DNA from: Lathyrus oleraceus
Taxonomy: Eukaryota; Streptophyta; Magnoliopsida; Fabales; Fabaceae
Assembly: GCF_024323335.1 (NCBI RefSeq)
Contig: NC_066580.1
Span: 140,053,170-140,117,169 of the forward strand
Direction: 5' to 3'
Length of the DNA: 64,000 nucleotides
The notes below the pieces were generated by a model. The model was not told the DNA's origin, made no database searches, and saw only the letters and a list, made by a program, of their open reading frames with translations. The position numbers and the translations under genes are program-made. Each line of letters opens with the position of its first letter. The stretch's first letter is position 1. Shown here piece by piece: positions 11,472 through 23,045 of this stretch.

Positions 11472-13895
11472 ATGAATAGTAACGGAAATTTACCAAACTC
11501 CCTTTCAACTCTTGACGACAAGAATTGACTTCAATGGACAAAACATATGTAATCTCTATTTGGTTGTCATGAAACCCTAGAAATGGTTATTAATGGTGTT
11601 CATGCGGTTGGTAAAGATGCAACTGATGCACAGAGAACCGCTCATAAGGATGCCAAGAAGAAGGATTGCAAGACGGAGTTTTACATCTAATCGGCGGTTA
11701 ATGCAGCTAATTTCGATAGAATCGCTCATAATGAACCAACGAATGAGGCATGGGATATTCTTGTCAAGTACTATGAAGGAGGTGAGAAAGTCAAGGTTTC
11801 CAAGTTGCAAACTTTGCAACAACAATATGAATTATTGTCAATGAGAGAAGACGAAAATATTGCAGGCTATGTGTTGAAGGTGCAGAAACTCGTCCATCTC
11901 ATGAAGGATTGTGGTGAAACTCTAACTGATAAGATGATAGTTGAGAAGGTAATGCATATGTTGACGTCTCACTTTGATCACATTATTGTAGCTATTCAAG
12001 AATCCAACAATCTTGAAGCCCTAAAATTGGAAGATTTGGTTGGTTTGTTAGAGGCGCATGAGATTAGGATTGTGGAAAGGAAAGGAGTTCAAGGCCCGAT
12101 ATAAGCATTATATGCTCAGTCATGGAATAAGAATGGTGGTTCCAACAAGTTCAAAGGCAAAATCGATAAGACTCGGGGCAAGAAGTGTTGGTCGAATCCT
12201 CACAAGAATAAGGTCGATGACAAAGCTTCTTAATCCTCAAAAAGAGGAGTAGAAAATTCATATCAGAAAGACAAAGAGGAGGAAAAATGTGTGCAATGCT
12301 ATAACTATGAAAATTGGGGTCACTTGGCCAAGTATTGTTGGTACAGGAAAGACAAAGGATCGAAAAAAGGCAAGGACGAAGGAGCGAATCTTGCACGTCA
12401 AGATTCAAATGATTTTGATGCTATGGTGGTTATGGCTGCAGTTGTAGATGACCATGTCCAATCCAAGATCTGGTTCCTCGGTTTAGGTTGCTCGAATCAC
12501 GTGACTGGTCAAAAAGTATGGTTAATATATTTCTACGAGTCGTAGAAGAGCAAGGTCAAACTTGCTGATAATAGCTCGTTGCAAGCTAAAGGTACTGGCA
12601 ACATAATTATTCAAAGGAGTAATGGAGCGAAAGCCTTGATCAAATATGTACTCTATGTCCCTAGAATAAAGTGAAATATGCTAAGTGTTGGAAAACTGGT
12701 CGAGAAGGGGTTCTCAGTGGTTATGAAAGATGGAGCATTAGAACTTTTCGACATCCAAAATAACTTAGTCTTGAAATATACTCTGTCTAAGAATAGAACA
12801 TTTAAGACCATGATCAGTTCGGTTGAGGTACAATGTCTAAAAATAGTTGTCGACCACAAAAATAGTTGGTTGTGGCATATGAGGTTTGGCCATATGAATT
12901 TTAGATCGCTTAATCAACTGACCACTCAAGATATGGTAACTGGTATACCAAGTCTTGAGATGCCCGACAAACTCTGTGAAGGCTGTCTAGTTGGAAAGTA
13001 GTCCAGGAAGTATTTCATTTTGACTATGACAATGAGATCCTCTTCCATACTCGAAGTTGTACATTCATACATATGTGGTCCTTTTGAGGAGTATACCATT
13101 GGTGGAAATATGTATTTTGTTTTTTTTTGTTGATGGGTTGATAACAAGACATAAGGAGGGATTGGTATCTCGAGGATTTCTTCAGCAAGCAGGACTCAAC
13201 CGCTCTGAAGTCTTTGCATCTGTCGCAAGATTGGAAACTGTTCGACTAGTGGTAGCCTTGGCATGTGAGCCATGCTGGTCGAGATTCCACTTAGATGTGA
13301 AATCATCATTTTTGAATGGACCTTATGATGAAGAGGGGTATGTCACACAACCTTCTGGGTTTATGATTCAGGAGGGAGCAAGGGAAGTATACAAGTTGCA
13401 CAAAGCGCTTATGGTCTCAAGCAGACACCTAGGACATGGAACAAGAAGATCGACTCATACTTGGTCAAATTGGGATTTGTCAAATGCAAATATGAGTATG
13501 GTGTCTATGAGCAGGTTATGGCACATGATATAACAATCATCTGCTTATATGTCGATGACTTGCTAGTAACTGGAAATAGTTTGAAGAACTTGTCAAAGTT
13601 CAAAGATCTGATGAAGAAGGAATTTGAAATGTCGGATCTGGGAAAGTTGTCATACTTCCTAGGCATGGAATTTCAAATGTCTAAGTAAGGTATGATGCTA
13701 CATCAAAGAAAGTATGTCAATGAGATACTCAAGAGATTCATGATGGATGATTCGACTCCTACATCTTCGCATATCAAACCAAATTTAAAGTTAGAGAAGC
13801 ATGGAGAGGAAGACAAAGTCGATGCAACTTTGTTCAAACAAATTATAAGATCTCTGAGATATGTGTGTAGTAGTTGACTTGATATATGTTTCGAA
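11472..13895 (+). pseudogene. Broken copia polyprotein (gag-protease-integrase N-term-RT)
   Basis: Starts at the ATG of MNSNGNLPNSLSTLDDKN, where the next codon, Trp in this family, is TGA. Gag continues in shifted frames (LQTLQQQYELLSM at 11796-11840, LTSHFDHIIVAIQESNN near 11960-12010). The zinc knuckle CYNYENWGHLAKYC (about 12297-12338) has Tyr for its second Cys. The protease site reads WFLGLGCSNHVTG, having lost the Asp of DSG. A GAG-pre-integrase domain (LWHMRFGHMNFRSL, CEGCLVGK) ends at 13001. The integrase core is deleted near 13130, and RT resumes as RHKEGLVSRGFLQQAG; the catalytic CLYVDDLLVTGN is present at about 13543-13578. The frame ends in the RT C-terminus where a SIRE-like LTR begins at 13896. 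It cannot code for an active element. Confidence 0.88.
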
Positions 13896-15188
13896 GGTGT
13901 GAAAATCACAAGAAATGGGGGTTTGAATTGGGTTTTACAAAACAAAATCTTTTTACCAACTCAAGAACACCACTTAAATGTTAATAACACAAAGATAAAA
14001 ACACAATTATTTTTATCCTGGTTCGCTTGAAACTCAAAGCTACTCCAGTCCACCCACCAAGGTGATTTTTCCTTATACACAAGAACTTAATCCACTATAA
14101 TTAACTGATTACAATAATCACAAAGAATAACCTTCTTTGTCTTCTCAAGGATCTAACTATATCCTAGTCTCCTTAAGGAATCAAACAAACAATTTGAATA
14201 ATGTTTTGTAGGTTACAAGTTGCTTCTATACAAGCAAATTTTACACAAATGATAAACAATTACTCAAAGAAAAACTGTGTACAAAAGTTGATATATTTTC
14301 ACAAAGAAATAGACTTGTCAAAATTGTTGTAGCACCTACATTTTCTTCAAGTCTCCAAGTCTCACTTATATAGCATAAGAAGAAGACCGTTAGAGGGTAA
14401 AATGGGGAAAGCTTATAGAGCGGTTGTTCACTGTTGGATGGTGAAAGGATTGATACTACATACTATCCTTCGCCCAAAAAATTAGTGACACATGTGATGT
14501 ATAGTATTGTCCTTGCCCACAAATTGAATTAGTGGAAAGGATATTTGATTTGTACTATGTACTATTTGATCACATGACCATTTGATCTTATCTTCAAGTT
14601 CATTGGCTTCAGATGAAAGTTTATTAAGCATGAAATGAAGAAACATAAAGCTAGATTTAGAAACTTTGGTCAGAACCTTGACAGTGTCAGTAGTCTGGCT
14701 TGAGATCTTCAGTATCTTCATAATCTTCAGAGTCTTCAGAATCTACAGTCAGAACCATGATAACCTCAACGTATGGATTGAGATCTTTAGAATCTTCAGC
14801 TAAGCAACACAACTTCCGAAGCTTTCCATTCTTAAAAATTTTAATGATCAGAGTCACGTCCAGAAGCACAAGCTGAGAGAATGTTGCAACAGCAACATAA
14901 CATCTCTTCAGAAGCTTCTCAGGAGTGAATCAACACAGAAGAAGAAATATTATTGCAACAATAATGTTGAACATCTTTTAGAACTTCTTATGACTGGAAT
15001 ATAAGCAAAATTGGAACTTATTACTCAGAAAGGGATGATGTTACACGTCGTATACTCAGACTCAGAACTGGCTATTAAAGCTACACAATAAAAAACCATT
15101 AGGGTACCAAAATTGTTCTCACACAAATAAAACATTGTTATCATCAAAACTCAAGGTATATATTCAAAACCAAATCTTGTTCTAAGAA
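13896..15188 (-). mobile_element. 3' LTR of a SIRE-like copia element
   Basis: In minus-strand sense it is preceded by AAAAAGGGGGAGA (15189-15202), the typical polypurine tract of SIRE/Maximus-type elements. It ends at 13896 in TTGTGATTTTCACA, next to the truncated copia RT. The start in sense (about 15188, TTCTTAGAACAAG) is degenerate relative to the expected TG. TATATAAG at 14373-14366 is a plausible promoter. The sequence is rich in CTTCAGAA-type words, as usual for legume SIRE LTRs. No target duplication was verifiable, as the other end is lost. Confidence 0.65.
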
Positions 15189-15202
15189 TCTCCCCCTTTT
15201 TG
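15189..15202 (-). other. Polypurine tract of the SIRE-like element
   Basis: In sense orientation the tract reads AAAAAGGGGGAGA after a CATCATC run, the classical position and form just upstream of a SIRE 3' LTR. Confidence 0.7.
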
Positions 15203-16146
15203 ATGATGAAAAAACATGTATTTTGATGAATAGTTTTATACATGGTAATCATAGAAAATACATCTTACAGAAGCACAAAGTTTCCCGTGAGATGTATAAT
15301 CCTTAAAAAGATAAAATTAGAATGAAAGAACACTTTCCTAATTAACCTTTTTGAAGTACCAGAATGAGCTTCAATCAGAGTCTAGTTTATCTTCCGAAGT
15401 TGCTTGATGTTGTCTAGAGCATTGGTTGGTTAACACCAACATTCTGATGAGCTTCACTTCAGAAGCTTGGTTGAATCTTTTGAAGAAGCTTCAGAGCTGG
15501 TTATCTTTAGAAGCTTGAATGATGGTTCTCTTAAAATTCTCTTTAAGAGATAAATTACATTTGAAGAATAAATCTCCTTAAAAGGAACTTTCAGAACCTG
15601 ATTAAGAGTTCTTCTTAAAAGCTTGATTGCCAAGTCTGATTACTATGGAGGTTACACTTCCTCATAGCTAGATGCCTAAAATTTCCAGTTCTTCAAAACT
15701 TGATGCCAAGTACCCAATGTTCCAAGTTCAGAACATTATCTGATTCTCAATCATCAACATGAAGGTTATTCAGACTCAGATATTAGACCATTTCTTTAGA
15801 AACTGCTAACTTACATTCTGATCTTTAAAACTTCATAAGAGCTTTTGATGTTTAAACTTAACCCTACAAAACAGTTAACAAACTATTCTTTGAAGTAGTT
15901 GTTAGCAGTAAACATTTAAACAATGTTTGGGTTCTTACTAGGAATTTTGGCATATCAAAACTAATTACGAATCTTCCCCTTATATATGTTTCTCCCCCCT
16001 TATCATCAATCAAAAAGACACAGACAAATAATAAAAGAAATGGAAAGAAACAAACATGATTTTCATTGATCAATGCCAAACAGACGGAAAAGATACAATC
16101 AGAAATAGAAAAAAACTTAAAAGAAATAAAAGTTTAAAACAAGGTG
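15203..16146 (-). other. 3' untranslated region of the SIRE-like element
   Basis: Non-coding stretch between the env-like ORF and the polypurine tract. It has many copies of GAAGCTTCTGAAG-like words and no credible frame. Confidence 0.5.
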
Positions 16147-18232
16147 CTAAGGGTTCTGAGGAGGAGGCGGAGGAAGTCTAGATAGTATCATCTTAAACAT
16201 CATATCATGTTTGTCCACACGCTCTTTGACCAGAGCCTTATCAACTTTGGTTTCCTCAATGGTCTTCTGAAGCGCATCAAGAATTTATCCAGAAGAAGTT
16301 TCAACAAAGTGTTGATGAAGAGAAGCTTACATTTATTGATCTTCAAAAATAGAAGGTTGTACAACAGCTTCTTCCATAGCACCTTTTGGATGCTCAGAAT
16401 CCACCTTAGCATTCCGAACAACTTCCTAAACCACTTCCTCAGAATCTTACCAATATTAGGACTAGGTTTAGGTGGCCTGGGGATTCTAACAGGAAGGTAT
16501 ATTCTGGTTTCATCATGATCAGGACCATAGAGAGTTGGAAGTGTGGGGAAAATGATCTGAGGTGTTTCTGGATCAGATACTACTGGTTCAGGTTCAAAGT
16601 TGAACATGCCTTTAAGAGTACCCTCAGACCTTTGGTTTCCATAATCTCTCGAGGGAGTTGTTCTAGGGGTTATTATCTTTGGATTTTGTGTATGGGGAGC
16701 AGAAACATATGGAGGTAGAATGGGTGAAGATTGTAATTGTGAATGAGGTGGTGTTGGTGGTATTTGTTGTTGTTATTGTTGCAATGGAGTCTCAGACACT
16801 TTAGGAGTTTTTATAGTAGGTTTTATGATGGGCGTTTTATTGGGAGGTGGAAGTAAAATATTATTAGATATTCGTTGGGAAGAAATTGGTTGAGATATGG
16901 AAGACATTGGTTGAGAAGAGGGAGGTAGTGGTCTTGGTAAGATTCTTTCAGAAATTATAGAATCAGAAATAACAAGATTGCTAGCTTTAGGAAGCTTACC
17001 AGAAGTAGTAGTTTCAAAAGCTTTAGAAGATTGCTGGACAACATCAGACGTATCCTTCCGAAGCATTGCTTTCTAGCGCTCATTGAGAGGTCCATCATCT
17101 TTATCCATAAGGACAAAAACTTTCTTCTTCTTCTTCTAAGGCCTTTAAGATCCTTCTTCTCTTGAATCCTTCTTACTTTTCCCATGAACATAAGTTTCTG
17201 GTAGATTGAAAGGATAAACCAATGGTTCAATTCCATCCTTCAGAAAATTTTCTAGATAGTATGCCAGAACTTCAGGAGGATCAATCTTGGTGAAGATTGG
17301 GAAGTTGTCTACTGGAATCCTTATTCCACAAATATCATCCTTTGAGGGAATGAAATTTGGCCTTAATACCTTAGAGATGAGACCCATGCTCTTTAGATTC
17401 TTCCCCTAGAAGATCTTTCCAGTATCCTTCACTAGTTCATAAGTTAAACCACTGACCAGAAGGTCATCCACCAGACCATTCTCAACAAGAATATGATAAA
17501 TAAGCCTTCCATTAGGAATGAACTTGCTTTTACTTTTCTTTGAAGAACCACCAGTTCTGGATTCTCTGATTGAATCCCTCAAAATTTAAACAAAATAGAA
17601 GGGAGTGTCAGCTTGAGACCTTTCTCTAGAAAGAACAACATAAACTTTTTTTGAGTGTTGACATAGTCAGGACTATTGGTATTTGGTCTATGATGAATAC
17701 AACCCAAAATGATCTTGAACCAAACTCTTAGATTGTTAGTAAAATCCTTGGCACTAGGACTTTTATCATCATCAATATTAGTTCCAGCCTTGAATATGAT
17801 AGAGGAAATTACTGCTTCTCTCTTCTCATTTTTTTTGACACTATGAATTCTTTTTCCTCTTCCATCATACGATATTAAATCAACAATGGATTTCTCAGTG
17901 ATGACGATCTTTCTGTTCATAACATAGGAAGTTATCATTTCCTTCTCCGTAATAGCATGCGCCTAACACTATTTCACCAGCACTGGATAAACATGACCAG
18001 TTAACCTTTCAAAGAAACTTTTCCATCCAGAGAGTTCCAAATTTTCAGAGAAATCGAAGCCATTGTCCTTTAGATTTTTGAAGTCCATAATTATTTCACA
18101 AAGCACCATTAACTCATTAACAGGAGTGTTAAGAGTTAACTCAGGAATCCCTTCCATAATGGGGTGATTTCCATCAGCCACGGAGCGACTGGGAGGTTGT
18201 TGTTATTTAATTTGTTGTTGAGGAGCAACCAT
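16147..18232 (-). pseudogene. Env-like / plant transposon-type ORF of the SIRE-like element
   Basis: Sense reading starts at the ATG at 18232-18230 (MVAPQQQIK, then a stop) and continues through VNELMVLCEIIMDF, MNRKIVITEKSIVDLI and the conserved block FTNNLRVWFKIILGCIHHRP. This is followed by MLFFLEKGLKLTLPSI, LIYHILVENGLVDDLLVSGL and, after stops, IPVDNFPIFTKIDPPEVL. A proline-rich C-terminal half ends near 16147. The W-x-F-x10-HRPN block followed by LLF-x-L resembles the putative plant transposon protein domain found in the third ORF of SIRE-like copia elements and in legume proteins derived from it. At least four stops and several shifts break it. Its place after an RNase H scrap and before the polypurine tract fits the SIRE gene order. 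Membrane-fusion function is not supported by anything I see. Confidence 0.65.
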
Positions 18233-18599
18233 TGTTGAAGTTGTAGGAGAGGATGAACAATTGTAGAGAGATGTTTTAGGTTTGAAAGATGAAAGTGTGG
18301 GAATATTGTGCGTGTAGTGTGAAAATGTGAGTGAAGTGGGTTTAAATAGATTTTTTTTTTTGCAATGATGACAAGGTAAAAATATGCAGTCATGGGAAGA
18401 AGCATAAGAGTTTATAACCTAATTCCAATAATTACGAAACCCAATGTGTCACACCATTAATACACATGCTCAAAAAGTGAGACAATTGTCACCACTAAGA
18501 GCCACATGCTATCAATAGACACGACAAGCATTTAATGCAATGACTGTTCAGAATCAAGAAGACAAGTCAATAAGATTGCTTTTGATCAGAACCTTTTTG
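18233..18599 (-). other. Spacer between SIRE pol and env-like ORF
   Basis: Leader-like sequence between the RNase H scrap and the ATG at 18232. A poly-T run at 18351-18361 and short frames only; nothing else identified. Confidence 0.4.
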
Positions 18600-18800
18600 A
18601 TTTATAAAACTTCTTAACTTCAGAAAGCTCATGTTTTAGAGTCAACAACTTGAAATGAAAATACCCTGCCGTAGGATTTTGAGAGCTTTCAAAACAAATA
18701 ACAGAAGTATTATCACAGAGAATAAGAATTTTACTCTCGAATATATGTTAATCTTCCAGTTGACTTTTCATCTAGAGTATCTGAGGGTTGCATCTAAAAG
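18600..18800 (-). pseudogene. Copia RNase H C-terminal scrap of the SIRE-like element
   Basis: In sense orientation it reads MKSQLED, then, one frame away, FESKILIICDNTSVICFSK. This corresponds to the end of copia RNase H (pattern LEDYxIFESKIPIxCDNTSAIxLSKN). It sits upstream of the env-like ORF as expected. The element is cut at about 18.8 kb, where Ogre 3' UTR sequence begins. Confidence 0.7.
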
Positions 18801-18809
18801 TTCCTCCCC

Positions 18810-19366
18810 ATTTGGAGATGCCATCGGTAAATGGTCTCGTCTTGCTTCGATATCGGGAAATATCGAATGTCCAGCTTAGCCGCCATCGGTAAATGGCCTC
18901 GCTTTCTTCGATATCGGTAAATATCGAATCCCCGGTCCCAGCAGCCATCAGTAAATGGTCTCGCTGAAGTTGATATCGGTAAATATCAAGTTGTTTTGAA
19001 GCCTCCATCGGTAAATGGTCTCGCTTCCTTTTAGTATCAAATTCCCAGTTTAAGCCACCATCGGTAAATGGTCCTGCTTCTTTTGAATGTTGTTTCCCAG
19101 CAGCCATCGGTAAATGGTCTTGCTGAAGTTGATATCGGTAAATATCAGATATCCAGTTCCCAGCTAAATAACCATCGGTAAATGGTTTCGCTTTCCTGAA
19201 GTGATTGTGCAGCCGCCATCGGTAAATGGTCTGGCTTTTCTTTATATCATCTCCCGCAGAGTGCAAATTTCTACGGTTCTTTGGTATTCAATCCCTGTTT
19301 ACCTTGAAGGTCTGACAGCCGTTGCTCTCATCCGTTCAGGTTCCCAGTTGATTGAATAGGGGCAGC
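18810..19366 (+). repeat. Truncated Ogre 3' UTR with CGGTAA hairpins and polypurine tract
   Basis: This block is the upstream neighbour of the outer 5' LTR and is nearly identical, without net length change over 546 bp, to 61854-62399 in front of the 3' LTR. It holds about 14 short inverted repeats with loop CGGTAA and ends in the polypurine-like AATAGGGGCAGC. An LTR-proximal 3' UTR should not stand before a 5' LTR, so it shows a tandem or recombinant origin. Its left edge, at about 18.80 kb, abuts the SIRE RNase H scrap without a target duplication. Confidence 0.88.
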
Positions 19367-20366
19367 TGTAGCACCTCAAATTTGCACCTCCCATTTGTAT
19401 ATACATTTCATTTTTAAGTCATTAAGATTGCATTAACATTGCATAGTCCATTACATGTCATCAGTCAAGACTGGTCAGGAGATTCAACTGTGCAAGGCAA
19501 CAAGAGCATTTTCCTTGAGATCAAAGCCCTAGGGTGGTTCCATTGAGCTTACATGACCCAAGGATTACTTTGAAGTAGTTTGGCCAAGTATTGAAGGCTC
19601 AGAACTCATCAGTACATGTGCAATTCATCTAAGGCCCATAGAAGTCAACAGAAGTCAACTGCAAAGTCAACTGTGAACTTGGAGGTGGGAAGTGATCAGA
19701 GATACTTCATTTATGTTCAAACAAGTCTCATTTGACATTTCAAACACTCACAGTGAAGAATTTGAAGTCAGGTCAAGACTTTCCCAAAATAGCAGGTGAC
19801 CCATAATTTGAACTTTCCAAAAATGGAAAGGTTTTGGACCACCTTCAACTCAAGATTACATCATCAAGGAAGCTTCAAATGAAATTTTGTCCAACATGAA
19901 AGTTGAAGATATTTCTCTCCCATTTCCAAAAAGTCCAAGATCATGAATTTCTCATGTGTGGTTGAGGAGATATGATCCAATCATGGGAAAGTGTGTTTGA
20001 AAATTCAAATGGGCATAACTTTTGAACCAAAGCCCCAAAATGAGTGGTTCTTTTTGCATTTTGATCCTCATAACATGTACTTTCCAAGCATATCATTACA
20101 TGGCATAAATTTCCTTTGCATGGGCATGTGCTTTTCATGAAGATTTGTGAAGAAAATTTCATAAAACCATTTTGGTTGATCATGGGCATAAAATTCCAAT
20201 TCAAATGTGTGCATGGACTTATTTTAAGTGGATTTGGGCCAGAATTAAGCACTGTTCACGCATGCATGAAGTGCATGAGGTGAAAATATCATTTTGCACA
20301 TACACCTTCAAACTTGCTAATCTTAATTGCATTTGGCTTAAACTTGATTACAACATCATTTGCAAG

Positions 20367-20376
20367 TGGTATATAT
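20367..20376 (+). promoter_or_regulatory. Candidate TATA box in the outer LTR
   Basis: GGTATATATGG-like sequence about 1.0 kb into the LTR. The position is similar to that of the better TATA boxes in the solo and inner LTRs, but the match is weaker and other AT-rich words are possible. Confidence 0.3.
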
Positions 20377-22107
20377 GGTTAATCATAACTGTATTGGTCA
20401 TGAGGACACTTTTCAGATCTGAATTTGAAGAATCATCAAAACTTTTCTCTCAATTTTTTTTGCAAATTCTTCACACAAGAGCCATTCCTATTGATTGATT
20501 CGTGCTCATGAGGTGTTTTTGAGGAGATTTGGACGTGGAATCAAAGCAAATCGTGGCATATTGAACCAGATTCAAAGCTTGAAGCATCCATGGAGATTGC
20601 AAATTAAGCTGGATTCATGTGCATTTGAGCTTCAAATTCATCATCAATTACTTAAATAAGCTTTGTAGAGAAGATTGGAGGCATTGCTAAGCTTTGTAGA
20701 GCACGATTCCACTGGCTGTTCTTCAAGAAGGTTATGATTCGACCTCTTTAATTCTCAAAATCTTTATGCTATTTGTATAGATCGTTGTTTGGTGATCATT
20801 TTGGTATAAAGTTTGATTGAAATGGTGCACTGTACGCAAAGTTATGCTCAATGGAAAGTTTGATGCACTTTTTTCTTTTCTTCGATCCGAGCATGTGTTG
20901 ATGTTTTTGCATGATTTGTTTATGAATCTTTGATGTACATGGAAGGATGAATCGTTTGGTATAATTTTGGTTGATTTCTGGAACATTTTTGATTTTCTGG
21001 AAAATGCGCATGAAGATCATCATGATCTTCATCTTCAACCTATGAACTTCATGCATTTCCAGTTTTTGCTATGAAGTTGCTAGGATTTAGCTATGAAAAC
21101 TCATCCATTTGCTACGATTCTGGAAACGCCCAGCGCTTAGGTTTTAAGACCAAAACGTGGTCGTTTTGGTGAGGCGCACCAATTTCAAATGTGTGCCAGG
21201 TTCGATCTTGGCCGAGGGTGATTTTTCAAATGCCATATCATTTTCACCTTTTCCCTCCTATTTTCTAATGCTTGCTCATTTACATTTTCAAATTTTTCTA
21301 TCAACTTCCAAAAATCATATAAAATAGAAAAATGCATCAATTTCACCCCAATTTTTTGCACAATGCTCCTTGGTTTGTCTACTTTTTTATAAGTATAAAT
21401 CTGGAAAGTTGTGCCTGGCTTGAAAAATAATTTGTCCTAGGGTGTTTGAACATGTATCCATTTATGATATTGCCTTGTTCCTTTCATCATAAAATGCTCA
21501 AAAATTGATCCAATGACTCTGAAATTTTGCATGCTAATTCTAGACACATTGCTAGACATTTTGGCTTTGGTTTGATATTTTTCCCATGATCCAATTCTGT
21601 TTTATGATTGTGATAATTTGGTGTGACAATTTGTGTCACACCTTTGGTTGCTTGACTTGTACAGTGTGATTGCCATGCCTAATGATGTCCAATGCTTCTG
21701 ATTTTTTGTATGTTGATCATGTTAGATGTCTTGATTGTGCATGAATTTTTCCAGAATGTTTTGAATCATTTCTGTTTTGATTTGAATTTTTCACTCATGA
21801 TGATCACATATGAACTTTGAAATTGCCTTTAACTTCACTTGATCATGAAATGCATTTGGTTAATGATCTTGATGTAAGCCTTTTTAGGATATGTCAATAA
21901 GTGTTTGAAGTTGCTTTGTGTCAAGTTTGAAGTTCTGTTTTGACTTTTTGATCCTCTTTTGACCCTAGGCTTTGACGTAGTGGTTTGGACTTACCATTTG
22001 GATTATGATTTCAGGTTCAGATGCACATTGCCATGATTGGAGTGGCTCATTCATTTAAGCCTGATTATTGGTTGATGTTGGCTAACATTGTGTTGTTTTG
22101 TAGGCTT

Positions 22108-22173
22108 TGATTGGAGTGGCTCATTCACTTGATTGGAGTGGCTCATTCACTTGATTGGAGTGGCTCATTCACT
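22108..22173 (+). repeat. Three tandem 22-bp repeats in the outer LTR
   Basis: Unit TGATTGGAGTGGCTCATTCA plus CT, three perfect or near-perfect copies in a row; an additional single copy starts near 22033. Confidence 0.9.
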
Positions 22174-22370
22174 TGTGCTTGTGCCTTGCTCATTGTTGCC
22201 TGATGCTTTGTCTGTCTATGTGATTAACTATTGATAGTTTGTTTGTCTGTACAGTTTAACTGATCGGTTTAGATTTTTTCATAGGTACCTAAGTGGCTTT
22301 GAGTTCATTTTGAACTTGCTTTGCTAGTTTGCGGTTTGCTTACCACTGAGGTATAATTCTTCTGACTTCA

Positions 22371-22751
22371 TGTAGTCTGGAAGACCTGTCCTGTTATGTG
22401 GGCAGACACCTGTCTGAAGCCCTCCTTAAGAGGCAATGCTTGTGTTTGTTTAATGTTGTGCCCTGTACATTCAAAGACCTTCTAAGTGAAGAGGCATTGT
22501 CAAATACAAGGGATGTGTAATCCATCCCCTGCTATTCAGTGTGTCATTCACCTTGCTCACACCATTGTGTTGATGCAATGTGAATAAAAACCCAAGATCC
22601 TGTTGTGTCAGTCATGTGGAGAAGAGTTCCTACATTCTGAACTCCCACACTTTCTATTTGAGTCAAGCTCTCCCAGGCCAGGGATAAGAGCTGTGAGGTC
22701 TTACCCTCACTTCCCATTTCATCTGCTTCACCCTAACTCTCAATGTTAGGG
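22371..22751 (+). promoter_or_regulatory. Conserved hairpin-rich leader in the outer LTR
   Basis: Contains four short helices: CTGTCC/GGGCAG (22386-22405), GAGTTC/GAACTC (22624-22644), GTGAGG/CCTCAC (22693-22710) and CCCTAAC/GTTAGGG around loop TCTCAAT (22731-22751). The same series in the same order exists in the inner Ogre LTR, with the same flanks and loops. Three of the four stems have different bases that still pair; GAGTTC/GAACTC is unchanged. The block lies in the transcribed part, so it would be in the RNA leader and also in the 3' end of the genomic RNA. Confidence 0.6.
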
Positions 22752-23045
22752 TTAAGAGCTAACCACACCCCATTCCAGTTGGCTTGTTTGTCGAGGTTGA
22801 CATGACCCCTTGACTAAAGCCTAGCCTTGTGTGAGCCTTCTGATTGTATATAGTGTGTGCTAATTGTGCTTGTGTTTTCTTTTGTGCTGTTTAGGCTAGC
22901 TTGCTTCCTGTGCAAGTTAGGATAGAGACCTCAACCTAGGACCATGGTGGATTTACATGATAACTATTAGGCTCGAGTCAGTCTCCCTTCTAGTTTGTCA
23001 TTTCCCAGTCTCTGGTTAGGTTAGAAGTTCTTTCCCTGTGTAGGG

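Noticed and set aside
14482..16079. Minus-strand frames with acidic repeats (SEDSED-like)
   Set aside because: They arise from CTTCAGAA-type repeats of the SIRE LTR and 3' UTR.
18772..19266. Minus-strand frame of 164 codons with repeated FTDG and IYRW words (again at 61841-62299)
   Set aside because: It is the antisense of the CGGTAA hairpin array; the repeated peptide only mirrors the DNA repeat.
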